Source: a virus
Virus record (IMG/VR): IMGVR_UViG_3300023116_000168
Location: 1 to 33,659 of that record
Length of the DNA: 33,659 bases
Strand: one strand, 5' to 3'
The notes under the pieces are model-generated. The model searched no databases. It was not told the DNA's origin and was given only the letters and a program-made list of their open reading frames with translations. Of the stretch, positions 24,335 through 30,345 are shown in pieces. Within the stretch, counting starts at the first letter, position 1; every line of letters begins with the position of its first letter. The translations under genes and the position numbers were made by a program.

Positions 24335-25303
24335 TCAGTCATCCATAAGTCCTTGGAACTTCGCCATGATGTCGTCATCGTCATCAGAACTTGAACTGAG
24401 ATTATCCAGTTCTTGCTTCATAGAGGCAGGAAGTTCGGAGGGTTGCTTACTCTTACGGTAAGACGCTTCCAGTTCTTCTGTAACATCATCTTCCTTAGTA
24501 CGCTTTGGCATATAGGACTCATACTCTTCCTCTTCATCGTGTGATGCAGACTTAGGAGCAACTTTATCAAGTCCCAGAACCATGTTCAGACGCTTCTGAA
24601 GTTCATCATAGGTCTTGAACTTATCCTGAGAAACCAGGTCAGCAAGAGAATACTCTTTCTTCCAGATTGCTTCCATTGCATCGTCATCATCCAACAGAGC
24701 AGAAGGAGAACCAAACTCAGAGTTATCATAGTTCCAGTATCCATCCTTCTTCACAATCTTCAGTTTGAAGTTTGCACCTTCCCAGAAGTCAAAAGGATTG
24801 ATTGGTTCTTCATCATCAAACTCAGGTTGCATTGCAGTAAGAATCTTATCAAAGATTTTCTTACCATACTTAAAGAGAAAAACTTTGCCTTCATTCTCAG
24901 GATGCAGAGGATCCCTCACAACATAAATGTTGGAGTAATAAGACAGTTTACGCTTCTGCTTACGAACAGTATCCTTATCAGCATCGCTTCCACTGTTCCA
25001 CAGTTCACGATTGTAATCTGATACGGGATCTTTTTGCCCCAGAGTGGTCAAAGAGTTCTCGATGTACCAACCACCAATTCCTTGGAATCCATGTGCAAAC
25101 AGTTTTGCGTATGGAAGATCTTCTCCTTCAGGGGGAGGAAGGAAGCGAATCACTGCACTACCAGTTCCACCTTTACCCATTTCTGGTTTCCAGAAACGTT
25201 CATCAGCACCGCCTGAACTCTTATTGGACTTCTCTACTTCTTTTACCAACTTCTCAGTAAGAGAACCCAGACGGGATTGTTTTTTAAGATCTGCGAAAGA
25301 CAT
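24335..25303 (-). CDS. gp32: Single-stranded DNA-binding protein gp32 (322 aa)
   Basis: The basic N-terminus (MSFADLKKQSRLGSLTEKLV) carries the cooperativity region. The core (KPEMGKGGTGSAVIRFLPPP, FQGIGGWYIENSLTTLG, KRKLSYYSNIYVVRDPLHPE, VFLFKYGKKIFDKI, DFWEGANFKLKIVKKDGYWN) matches T4 gp32. The C-terminus is the usual acidic tail (SSSSDDDDDIMAKFQGLMDD) that recruits partners. No Cys is present, so the T4 zinc site is missing. The frame extends 34 codons upstream, but the ATG at 25303 has a GAGGT ribosome-binding site and the family N-terminus. A consensus promoter lies about 75 bp upstream. Confidence 0.95.
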   Translation of the reverse strand: MSFADLKKQSRLGSLTEKLVKEVEKSNKSSGGADERFWKPEMGKGGTGSAVIRFLPPPEGEDLPYAKLFAHGFQGIGGWYIENSLTTLGQKDPVSDYNRELWNSGSDADKDTVRKQKRKLSYYSNIYVVRDPLHPENEGKVFLFKYGKKIFDKILTAMQPEFDDEEPINPFDFWEGANFKLKIVKKDGYWNYDNSEFGSPSALLDDDDAMEAIWKKEYSLADLVSQDKFKTYDELQKRLNMVLGLDKVAPKSASHDEEEEYESYMPKRTKEDDVTEELEASYRKSKQPSELPASMKQELDNLSSSSDDDDDIMAKFQGLMDD

Positions 25304-25376
25304 TTTGTTACCTCGTATTGTACGTATTTGGCCTTTGTGGATTAGCTTTGGTGCGGATTTCCTAGCCGCTGAATGT

Positions 25377-25405
25377 ATTATAGTCTGCTTATAATTGCTT
25401 GTCAA
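25377..25405 (-). promoter_or_regulatory. Perfect sigma70 consensus promoter for gp32
   Basis: TTGACA (25405-25400) and TATAAT (25382-25377) are separated by exactly 17 bp. The predicted leader is about 66 nt and holds a small GCGG/CCGC hairpin. The -35 lies inside the end of the DUF1825-like gene. Confidence 0.9.
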
Positions 25406-25724
25406 TCTCCTTTTTCATTGTTTCCAGAAGTTTCTCCATGTTTCCAAACATGTATGAGATGTCCATTCCTTCTTGCAGTCCCATCATTTTAGCAGAATCT
25501 ATAATTCGTTCTTTCATTTCTTTTGCTTCTGGATCATCAGAAAGACTCATGCGTGTGTAGAGAACTCTTTGCTTCTCAAGAAGTTTTTGTAAGAGGTTTA
25601 CATGCTTTATTTTCTGGTCTTTATCCATACGATAAAACTCGAAGACATTACCATAAACGTCTTCTTGCAGTTCAGAAATTTCTGCAAGTTCTGCTCTTAC
25701 CATTTCTGAGTCGAAAAAACTCAC
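25389..25724 (-). CDS. DUF1825-like protein (111 aa)
   Basis: The product begins (M)SFFDSEMVRAELAEISELQE and continues with FEFYRMDKDQKIKHVNLLQK LLEKQRVLYTRMSLSDDPEA. This is the pattern of cyanobacterial DUF1825 proteins (PFFDSE...LLE....MKRLELSEDP), found in many cyanophages; the function is unknown and the structure probably all-helical. The frame could start at GTG 25733, but the GTG at 25724 is preferred: AAGGAG lies 8 bp upstream, it overlaps the gp59 TGA as GTGA, and it gives the family N-terminus. It sits between gp59 and gp32, suggesting a replication-related role. Confidence 0.8.
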   Translation of the reverse strand: MSFFDSEMVRAELAEISELQEDVYGNVFEFYRMDKDQKIKHVNLLQKLLEKQRVLYTRMSLSDDPEAKEMKERIIDSAKMMGLQEGMDISYMFGNMEKLLETMKKEIDKQL

Positions 25725-26317
25725 GATACACACTCCTTTAAAATTTTTTTGTATTTGAATATATCAATATGTATGAATGGAGAGTATTTACGAATTCTCA
25801 TGGAAATAAATTCCCAGATAGGATCTTTTAGTTTCTTATCATAAGTCTTCCGAAGACCCAAAAGTTTATCTAAGATTACCAAAGTTTCTAGAGTAATTTC
25901 TTTTCTTAGATACTTTTTAACAATTAATGGATGAGAAGTACCGTTGACTTCAAATAATTTTTGTGTGTCACTATCTGAAAAAAGTTCGTAAACATCGGAT
26001 TTAAACACATAAGAAAGTGCTTGATTTTTTTTCTTCCATTCGGTGTAAGAAGATTCACCAGTTTTAATAATCTCACCAATCCAAAGAGATTGTGGATCAT
26101 CACAAGATGCAAAGTTAGATACAAAGAATTCCATAATCTCTTGATCACTCTTCTGGCGACTCATCTTTTCAAAAAAGAATCTATCCTTTCTTTTGTAAAA
26201 TGATTGAAGTGATGATCTAGTTTTTCCATGATACTTATGATAGTCGTAACTATCTTTCGTAAAATGATTTTTCAATGCTAAGTATGTTTTATAGCAGTTA
26301 TGAGGATCCAATTTCAA
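25721..26317 (-). CDS. gp59: Helicase loader gp59 (198 aa)
   Basis: The protein has the gp59 pattern: (M)KLDPHNCYKTYLALKNHF, DSYDYHKYHGKTRSSLQSFY, KRKDRFFFEKMSR, FVSNFASCDDPQSLWIGEI, LETLVILDKLLG and a basic C-terminus. T4 gp59 loads the gp41 helicase onto gp32-covered forks. Size is close to T4 (217 residues). It appears to start with TTG at 26317, overlapping the gp33 TGA as TTGA; no ATG is near. The order gp33-gp59-gp32 is that of T4, with DUF1825-like inserted. Confidence 0.9.
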   Translation of the reverse strand: MKLDPHNCYKTYLALKNHFTKDSYDYHKYHGKTRSSLQSFYKRKDRFFFEKMSRQKSDQEIMEFFVSNFASCDDPQSLWIGEIIKTGESSYTEWKKKNQALSYVFKSDVYELFSDSDTQKLFEVNGTSHPLIVKKYLRKEITLETLVILDKLLGLRKTYDKKLKDPIWEFISMRIRKYSPFIHIDIFKYKKILKECVS

Positions 26318-26604
26318 AATTTTAATCTAGCTCTCGATGTTCGTTTAAGGAAATTAAGATCAATTGCTTCGCATTTAATCTTTTCTTTGAGGGGTTTTGG
26401 AATTAGTTTAGGAACGGACTCCAAATCAATTTTATTCTTTTCGCAAAAGAAAATTATAGCATCAATGTAACTCATGCTTTCTTCTTTTACAACTACTTCA
26501 ATTTCTTGAGCGAATTTTGAAGGGCAAAGAAACTTTGACTCAATCTCTTTTGATAGTTCTTTTTTGTAGTCTATTTCCATTAATTTTATTAAGTCGATTG
26601 GCAA
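26314..26604 (-). CDS. gp33: Late transcription co-activator gp33 (88-96 aa)
   Basis: The pattern FLCPSKFAQEIEVVVKEESM SYIDAIIFFCEKNKIDLESV PKLIPKPLKEKIKCEA is that of cyanophage gp33, which bridges RNA polymerase to the sliding clamp at late promoters; this fits the TATAAATA elements seen here. Two starts are possible. TTG at 26604 follows a GGGAG ribosome-binding site at 7-8 bp; ATG at 26580 (MEIDYKKELSKEIE) lacks one but gives a more family-like N-terminus. The true length is therefore 96 or 88 residues. Confidence 0.8.
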   Translation of the reverse strand: MPIDLIKLMEIDYKKELSKEIESKFLCPSKFAQEIEVVVKEESMSYIDAIIFFCEKNKIDLESVPKLIPKPLKEKIKCEAIDLNFLKRTSRARLKF

Positions 26605-26629
26605 AATGTCTCTCCCATAATTTAATCAA

Positions 26630-26658
26630 ATGTTACCATAATAACATACTTTGGTCAA
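26630..26658 (-). promoter_or_regulatory. Candidate promoter upstream of gp33
   Basis: TTGACC (26658-26653) and TAACAT (26635-26630) are 17 bp apart. The -10 keeps TA and the final AT but not the centre. The TGA of the -35 is the stop codon of the exonuclease gene. Confidence 0.5.
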
Positions 26659-27323
26659 GAAGTCTTATCGTTTACAAACTTATTGATGTATTCAATTAAC
26701 ATACGAAGGTATTTTTTCTTATCTCTCTCTTCGTATACTTCAACTTCTCCGTTTTCACATGCCATAATAATCACAAATTTCTTGACTGAAAGTCCAGTCA
26801 GTTCGTGAAGCATACAAGCATAAGCACAACACTGAACAAAGTATCCATCAATCCACTCTCGCGGTTTTGGTTTTGCTGATGTCTTAAAATCGACGATTGC
26901 TAGTTCTCCATCAAACTCAGCAATACAGTCTACAGTCCCAGCAATACCAAGAACAGTGCTATACAATGCTCCCTCTAGAGCATGAATGTTATTTATACGA
27001 TTTAGAGTTGGTTTAGAAATCTTGAAAAGAAGTTCTGAAAGTGGTTGAACTGAAGGAAGTTCTTCATTTTTCAGAAAGTGTTCAATCAGTGTATGGGTAT
27101 CTGTCCCACGACTGGTTGCTCTCTTAGTAATCTTATCTGCTTCTTCTACACCAACTCTTTTTCTCCATTTATTAAAGAAGTCTTTTTTATAATGACTAAT
27201 AACAGAAGTAATGGATACAAATTTTTGGAGTTCTTCTTCACCTTTTACTTTGTAAAAACGAACTCCATCAATGTGCTCCCTCTCAAGTTGAGGGAGATTC
27301 AAATCAACATGTTCAAAAATCAT
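26655..27323 (-). CDS. PD-(D/E)XK exonuclease, RecB/MGME1-like (222 aa)
   Basis: Residues expected of a RecB-family nuclease are in order: H77 in RGTDTHTLIEHF, E117 in IHALEGALYS, D132 in GTVDCIAEFDG, the D145-x-K147 pair in AIVDFKTSAK, and Q164/Y168 in FVQCCAYACM. The compact size and the GTVD...DFKT core match the cyanophage proteins often labelled mitochondrial genome maintenance exonuclease 1-like. It probably degrades single-stranded or host DNA, or processes recombination ends. Its ATG overlaps the phoH TGA as ATGA, so it is translated with PhoH. Confidence 0.85.
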   Translation of the reverse strand: MIFEHVDLNLPQLEREHIDGVRFYKVKGEEELQKFVSITSVISHYKKDFFNKWRKRVGVEEADKITKRATSRGTDTHTLIEHFLKNEELPSVQPLSELLFKISKPTLNRINNIHALEGALYSTVLGIAGTVDCIAEFDGELAIVDFKTSAKPKPREWIDGYFVQCCAYACMLHELTGLSVKKFVIIMACENGEVEVYEERDKKKYLRMLIEYINKFVNDKTS

Positions 27324-28093
27324 AAATCCAGTTGTGTTTTAAGTTCCTCTTTTGCAACTAAGTATTCTTTACATAGACCAGAACGAACAATGTCCTCAAC
27401 ACCAAATTCAATAATATCAACTGATGGCATTGACTGAAGAATTCTCATGAAGTCAATGATTCCATTCTTTTCCCTTTCTTTGATGAGGTCTGTTTGAGTT
27501 GCGTCTCCACAGAACATAATCTTAGAGTCTTCTCCAACACGAGTGATAATTGAATCAAGTTCGTGGAAATTTAAGTTCTGGAATTCATCAACAATGATAA
27601 TTGCCTTATCAAGTGTAGTACCCCGAATAAATGAGGTACTCCAGAATGAAATAGTTCCTTGTGTTTTCAGATTTGCAAAAAGCATTTCTGCTGCTGCTTC
27701 ATCTGCCATCTCAAACATGTATTTTACCATGTTCTTGTAAGGAATTTGATAAAGAGATGATTTATCTTCATGATCTCCAGGAAGAAAACCAATCTCTCTA
27801 GTAGCAACAAGAGACCTTACGATGTAAATTTTTTCATAAGGTGTCTTTACATCAAGAACATCTAAAAGTGCATTATAGAGTGTGATAAAAGTCTTACCTG
27901 TACCAGCAGCACCATAAGCAACGATGTTTTGATCTTTACTGTACTTATCAAATAACTCTTTTTGATTATCAGTCAAAGGATCAATCTTTTTAATAAAGTC
28001 TAGATTGATCGGTTTCTTTCTTTTCATAACACGATTACTCATACCATATGGAACTGTACTTGTGCTGATACCTGATGACTTTTTTCTTGGCAT
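27320..28093 (-). CDS. phoH: PhoH-like P-loop ATPase (257 aa)
   Basis: A Walker A motif GAAGTGKT (residues 61-68), Walker B AIIIVDEFQN (164-173) and a sensor FCGDATQTDL identify PhoH, a common cyanophage gene. The segment RSLVATREIGFLPGDHEDKS is the PhoH-specific block. Family members are helicase-like ATPases linked with RNA metabolism and, in some bacteria, phosphate stress; the role in phages is unsettled. Expression with the RecB-like nuclease, through an ATGA overlap, suggests a nucleic-acid role here. A late-type promoter motif lies upstream of the preceding small gene. Confidence 0.9.
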   Translation of the reverse strand: MPRKKSSGISTSTVPYGMSNRVMKRKKPINLDFIKKIDPLTDNQKELFDKYSKDQNIVAYGAAGTGKTFITLYNALLDVLDVKTPYEKIYIVRSLVATREIGFLPGDHEDKSSLYQIPYKNMVKYMFEMADEAAAEMLFANLKTQGTISFWSTSFIRGTTLDKAIIIVDEFQNLNFHELDSIITRVGEDSKIMFCGDATQTDLIKEREKNGIIDFMRILQSMPSVDIIEFGVEDIVRSGLCKEYLVAKEELKTQLDL

Positions 28094-28102
28094 ATTTTAA
28101 AA

Positions 28103-28351
28103 TTAAATTTTCTTTACGTTTGCTTTTGGAGATTTGCTTACTTTATTAAGCACTTCATTCCACCCTGGATGCTTATTGACGAGTTTATCCCTCCACTCAC
28201 CTACGTCAGTAGCCATAGGTGCGGTAGAAGGATCAGACCAATCCCGTTTCCATTCGGGATTGTCTTTACACCACTGCGTCCATTCATGAACACTCAACTT
28301 CACTTCTTTTTGTTCACCAGTCTCTTTATGGACTACGGGATATGTTGCCAA
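28103..28351 (-). CDS. Conserved small protein next to PhoH (82 aa)
   Basis: The product begins MATYPVVHKETGEQKEVKLS with a beta hairpin-like start, then Trp-rich VHEWTQWCKDNPEWKRDWSD, and ends basic. Similar small proteins of the form 'M.TY.V..K.TGE...' are common in cyanophages near phoH; the function is unknown. The single Cys rules out a zinc ribbon of the usual four-Cys type. It lies 9 bp ahead of phoH and just after the palindrome and late motif at the thyX end, which probably start its transcript. Confidence 0.7.
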   Translation of the reverse strand: MATYPVVHKETGEQKEVKLSVHEWTQWCKDNPEWKRDWSDPSTAPMATDVGEWRDKLVNKHPGWNEVLNKVSKSPKANVKKI

Positions 28352-28365
28352 AATTCATTCTCCTG

Positions 28366-28383
28366 AATAACGTATACGTTATT
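28366..28383. repeat. 18-bp perfect palindrome at the thyX end
   Basis: AATAACGTATACGTTATT is its own reverse complement. It overlaps the last base of the thyX stop and the late-type motif, and ends 15 bp before the next ATG. It could be an operator or an mRNA hairpin. Confidence 0.8.
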
Positions 28384-28387
28384 TATG
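28379..28387 (-). promoter_or_regulatory. Putative late promoter for the PhoH operon
   Basis: CATAAATAA on the minus strand, one mismatch from TATAAATA, with the thyX stop TAA inside it. It is about 28 bp upstream of the ATG at 28351. Confidence 0.55.
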
Positions 28388-29135
28388 GACTAAGTTTTGC
28401 CCTATGAAGACGCTTGGTCTCATAGTAATCCCAAACCTCTGGTGCCCATTCTTGAATGATAGGACACATTTGCTCACAGAGTGCCTGAATCTCAAGTTGT
28501 GCATCAAGTTTTGACCGAAGGTCAAGGAAATGCAATACAGAACGAAGGTTGAATGAAACTACAAAGTCCTGACGGATTCCTTGGGGAAGATAGTCACGGA
28601 TGTGTTCCTCACACCTACCTTGCTCATAGTCATTTGCATACTCCTTACAAGCAGCCAGAGCGAGTCCCAGCTTCCTTTCACGGTCTTCTTCAGTCCAATC
28701 ATACTTCTTACCCTTACGGTTGGTGTAGAACCCCGCAGGACGCACGTAGAAGACATCCTCAGGTCTCAGTTCACCCTCTGCAACCTTGAGAACACGACGA
28801 CCAGTGTATCGTTGCGACTGGACATCAAAACTCACACCCACACGATGAGTTCTTGCCTGAACCATCACATTATGAACGTAACCACTCACATTCAAAATCA
28901 GTCCAGGATGCTCCAAAGGACCATAGTGTCCTCTATCGTTTGCAAGCAACTGCTCTACAATCCACTTCCCTGCCTTCTGTTCTTCTGGTGGAGTTTTAGT
29001 GTAGATAGGTTCTTCTGAGTAATCTTGCTTTCCCGCATACCATACAATCTGTTGAGGATTTGGGATTGCTCCAAGACTTACAACCTTGAGATTCTGGTCC
29101 TTTTCAAGAAGATCTTTTGCTTTTACTGGTTTCAT
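28383..29135 (-). CDS. thyX: FAD-dependent thymidylate synthase ThyX (250 aa)
   Basis: ThyX methylates dUMP to dTMP using methylene-tetrahydrofolate, FAD and NADPH. The signature region is QARTHRVGVSFDVQSQRYTG (residues 93-112), the cyanobacterial form of the RHR...S...S.RY motif, with R95, H97, R98, S102 and S107. Other family parts are GHYGPLEHPGLILNVSG (69-85) and RSVLHFLDLRSKLDAQLEIQ near the C-terminus. The length is usual for the family. It supplies dTTP for phage replication. The ATG overlaps the TGA of the small gene upstream as ATGA. Confidence 0.95.
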   Translation of the reverse strand: MKPVKAKDLLEKDQNLKVVSLGAIPNPQQIVWYAGKQDYSEEPIYTKTPPEEQKAGKWIVEQLLANDRGHYGPLEHPGLILNVSGYVHNVMVQARTHRVGVSFDVQSQRYTGRRVLKVAEGELRPEDVFYVRPAGFYTNRKGKKYDWTEEDRERKLGLALAACKEYANDYEQGRCEEHIRDYLPQGIRQDFVVSFNLRSVLHFLDLRSKLDAQLEIQALCEQMCPIIQEWAPEVWDYYETKRLHRAKLSP

Positions 29136-29314
29136 CCTTCGTTCTCTTTCCTCACAAATTTACGACACTTTTTAACTTCTTTCAGTTCATCTTTAATCAT
29201 CTGGTATGCGTCTTCGGCACTAATACGCTTAGACACTTCCATAGCAGTGATGATTTCAACTCTAGTACCAAAATGCTTTAATGCTTCTTCAAAACAATCT
29301 AATTCTTCGTACAT
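29132..29314 (-). CDS. Small conserved protein upstream of thyX (60 aa)
   Basis: The sequence MYEELDCFEEALKHFGTRVE then KRISAEDAYQMIKDELKEVK is a short helical, charged protein. I recognise this pattern (MY.EL..FE.AL.HF...V) from cyanophage gene pairs with thyX; the function is unknown. Its start shares one base with the upstream TAA (TAATG) and its TGA overlaps the thyX ATG, so it is translationally coupled on both sides. Confidence 0.75.
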   Translation of the reverse strand: MYEELDCFEEALKHFGTRVEIITAMEVSKRISAEDAYQMIKDELKEVKKCRKFVRKENEG

Positions 29315-29478
29315 TACGGTTCCTCGTAATAATCAGGTTCATAACTTTCACCTTGTTTCATTCCAGAAATAAGTTCATCAAGTTTGACCACATTAGTTTC
29401 TTCACCAATCTCAATCTTTAGAAGACTGACTAGAGACTCCATGTTTCTAACAATCAGTTTTACTTTTTCTACATCCAT
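29314..29478 (-). CDS. Small hypothetical protein (54 aa)
   Basis: The frame reads MDVEKVKLIVRNMESLVSLL followed by KIEIGEETNVVKLDELISGM and an acidic tail with YEPDYYEEP. The first half is a likely amphipathic helix. I believe related proteins (MDV..VK.LVRNME.LV..LK) occur in other cyanophages. It is the first gene after the promoter overlapping the terminator at 29509-29534, and ends in TAATG with the next start, making it the leader gene of the thyX operon. Confidence 0.75.
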   Translation of the reverse strand: MDVEKVKLIVRNMESLVSLLKIEIGEETNVVKLDELISGMKQGESYEPDYYEEP

Positions 29479-29499
29479 AATAAAAAGTTCACTCCATCC

Positions 29500-29528
29500 A
29501 TTTTACATAAAAAAAGGAGGGTAGTCAA
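29500..29528 (-). promoter_or_regulatory. Sigma70-type promoter overlapping a terminator
   Basis: TTGACT (29528-29523) and TAAAAT (29505-29500) are exactly 17 bp apart and face the gene starting at 29478. The -35 is in the loop of the terminator at 29509-29534 and the T-tract is the spacer. Confidence 0.65.
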
Positions 29529-29534
29529 CCCTCC
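29509..29534 (-). terminator. Rho-independent terminator (copy 1)
   Basis: GGAGGGT and ACCCTCC pair over 7 bp around a TGACT loop and are followed by TTTTTTT on the minus strand. It lies 8 bp after the stop codon at 29542. The 26-nt core recurs at 29851-29877. Confidence 0.85.
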
Positions 29535-29541
29535 AAATAGA

Positions 29542-29724
29542 CTATTCTAAAATCCTCCGACATATCCGCTTACAAGTTGCCTGATCATCATCACACTCAA
29601 TCAAACAATCATAATAATCATTGATCATCTCCGCCTCCTCCATGCTTTTATCTAAAGTATTTTCAAGACGGAGAAAACTTTGTTTCCATCCTGCTAATTG
29701 ATTATGCGAAATAAGATTATGCAT
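29542..29724 (-). CDS. Small hypothetical protein (60 aa)
   Basis: From the ATG at 29724 the product reads MHNLISHNQLAGWKQSFLRL then ENTLDKSMEEAEMINDYYDC LIECDDDQATCKRICRRILE. GGAGG lies 7 bp before this ATG, so it is preferred over the TTG 12 bp upstream. It has three Cys residues near the C-terminus (DCLIEC, CKRIC gives four in all), possibly metal-binding or disulphide-forming. I do not recognise a family. It is single, between two copies of the same terminator; no clear promoter was found, only a possible extended -10 (TGATAGAAT) about 80 bp upstream. Confidence 0.7.
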   Translation of the reverse strand: MHNLISHNQLAGWKQSFLRLENTLDKSMEEAEMINDYYDCLIECDDDQATCKRICRRILE

Positions 29725-29850
29725 AATAACCTCCAAGGATTAAATTAACTCATAATAAAGATTTGATTTCAGATCATTTTATTCTCACTCCATTATTCTA
29801 TCATTATCTATGTCTTTTGTGTTGATTCCTTAATAAAAATTTATGCCTAT

Positions 29851-29877
29851 AAAAAAAGGAGGGTAGTCAACCCTCCT
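29851..29877 (-). terminator. Rho-independent terminator (copy 2)
   Basis: AGGAGGGT and ACCCTCCT form an 8-bp stem with a TGACT loop, followed by TTTTTTT. It ends the transcript of the 30-residue microprotein gene 6 bp after its stop. The core is identical to the copy at 29509-29534. Confidence 0.9.
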
Positions 29878-29882
29878 GATGT

Positions 29883-29975
29883 TCATTTAAAAAGTAAGTT
29901 GATTTCGCAATACAGTAGCGACAGGATTGCTACAGATCCCAGGGATACGATCCCAGAAACTTGTAGTGCTTCCAT
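29883..29975 (-). CDS. Single-helix membrane microprotein (30 aa)
   Basis: The frame MEALQVSGIVSLGSVAILSL followed by LYCEINLLFK is 30 residues, with one hydrophobic span (residues 6-23). It lies 4 bp after the stop of the DUF4278-like gene and 6 bp before a strong terminator, so it is the last gene of a short operon driven by a consensus promoter. The size and shape recall one-helix photosystem and cytochrome b6f subunits, but I see no match to PsbM, PetN or others I know. The ribosome-binding site is weak, so expression is not certain. Confidence 0.5.
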   Translation of the reverse strand: MEALQVSGIVSLGSVAILSLLYCEINLLFK

Positions 29976-29979
29976 GATG

Positions 29980-30147
29980 TCACTTGACGTAAGTGCGACC
30001 ACGATAGCAGAAGGTGCCGTGGGCATCCTTATGCTCTGCACAGTTTACATTATACTCAACACCACGATAAGCAGTGTGAGAAATCTGTGCGTCGTGAAGT
30101 GCAGATGCTTTGTTGATCTGCTTGCGAATCAGTTGCAATGTGTTCAT
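29980..30147 (-). CDS. Small protein, possible DUF4278 relative (55 aa)
   Basis: The product MNTLQLIRKQINKASALHDA then QISHTAYRGVEYNVNCAEHK and GTFCYRGRTYVK has two YRG motifs (YRGVEY and YRGRTY), as in the cyanobacterial DUF4278 proteins and in small cyanophage proteins of this type. Function is unknown. AGGAG lies 8 bp before the ATG. A perfect consensus promoter and a leader of about 120 nt precede it, so strong early expression is expected. The 30-residue microprotein follows in the same transcript. Confidence 0.75.
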   Translation of the reverse strand: MNTLQLIRKQINKASALHDAQISHTAYRGVEYNVNCAEHKDAHGTFCYRGRTYVK

Positions 30148-30269
30148 TGTTAGTCTCCTAAAGAAATGGGTTTGTTAAAACGCCGTTCCTTCAGTCGTGT
30201 GCGTCCTCCGAAGAAGATGAACGATCCGTTCCGCGACTTACTTGCGTCAGAGTTGCCTCTGATGAACGT
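30148..30269 (-). promoter_or_regulatory. Structured 5' leader, about 120 nt
   Basis: This predicted untranslated leader contains a hairpin TCAGAG-GCAA-CTCTGA with a GNRA-type loop near its 5' end and two direct copies of GGAACGG. It is less AT-rich than its surroundings. Beyond that I see no coding frame. It could stabilise the mRNA or act as a regulatory or small RNA. Confidence 0.5.
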
Positions 30270-30275
30270 ATGGTC

Positions 30276-30304
30276 ATTATAGACCTTATACTCTATTTAG
30301 TCAA
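30276..30304 (-). promoter_or_regulatory. Sigma70 consensus promoter, strong
   Basis: TTGACT (30304-30299) and TATAAT (30281-30276) are exactly 17 bp apart, ahead of the structured leader and the 55-residue gene. Confidence 0.9.
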
Positions 30305-30307
30305 GAG

Positions 30308-30335
30308 TTTTGTAACATTTGATACAGTTACAAAA
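30308..30335. promoter_or_regulatory. Inverted repeat just upstream of the strong promoter
   Basis: TTTTGTAAC and GTTACAAAA form a 9-bp inverted repeat with a 10-nt spacer, 3 bp upstream of the -35. The place fits an activator or repressor site, although a weak terminator is possible. Confidence 0.5.
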
Positions 30336-30345
30336 AACCTTCACG

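Noticed and set aside
24335-25405. Longer gp32 start at 25405
   Set aside because: The extra 34 residues overlap the promoter and leader, match nothing in gp32, and the ATG at 25303 has a GAGGT site.
29842-29870. TTGACT in the loop of the second terminator copy as a promoter
   Set aside because: No acceptable -10 at 16-18 bp (17 bp gives GGCATA). Only the terminator was called.
29899-30153. Plus-strand open frame of 84 codons
   Set aside because: Antisense to the 55-residue gene and the 30-residue microprotein, which have an AGGAG site (for the former), promoter and terminator on the other strand.
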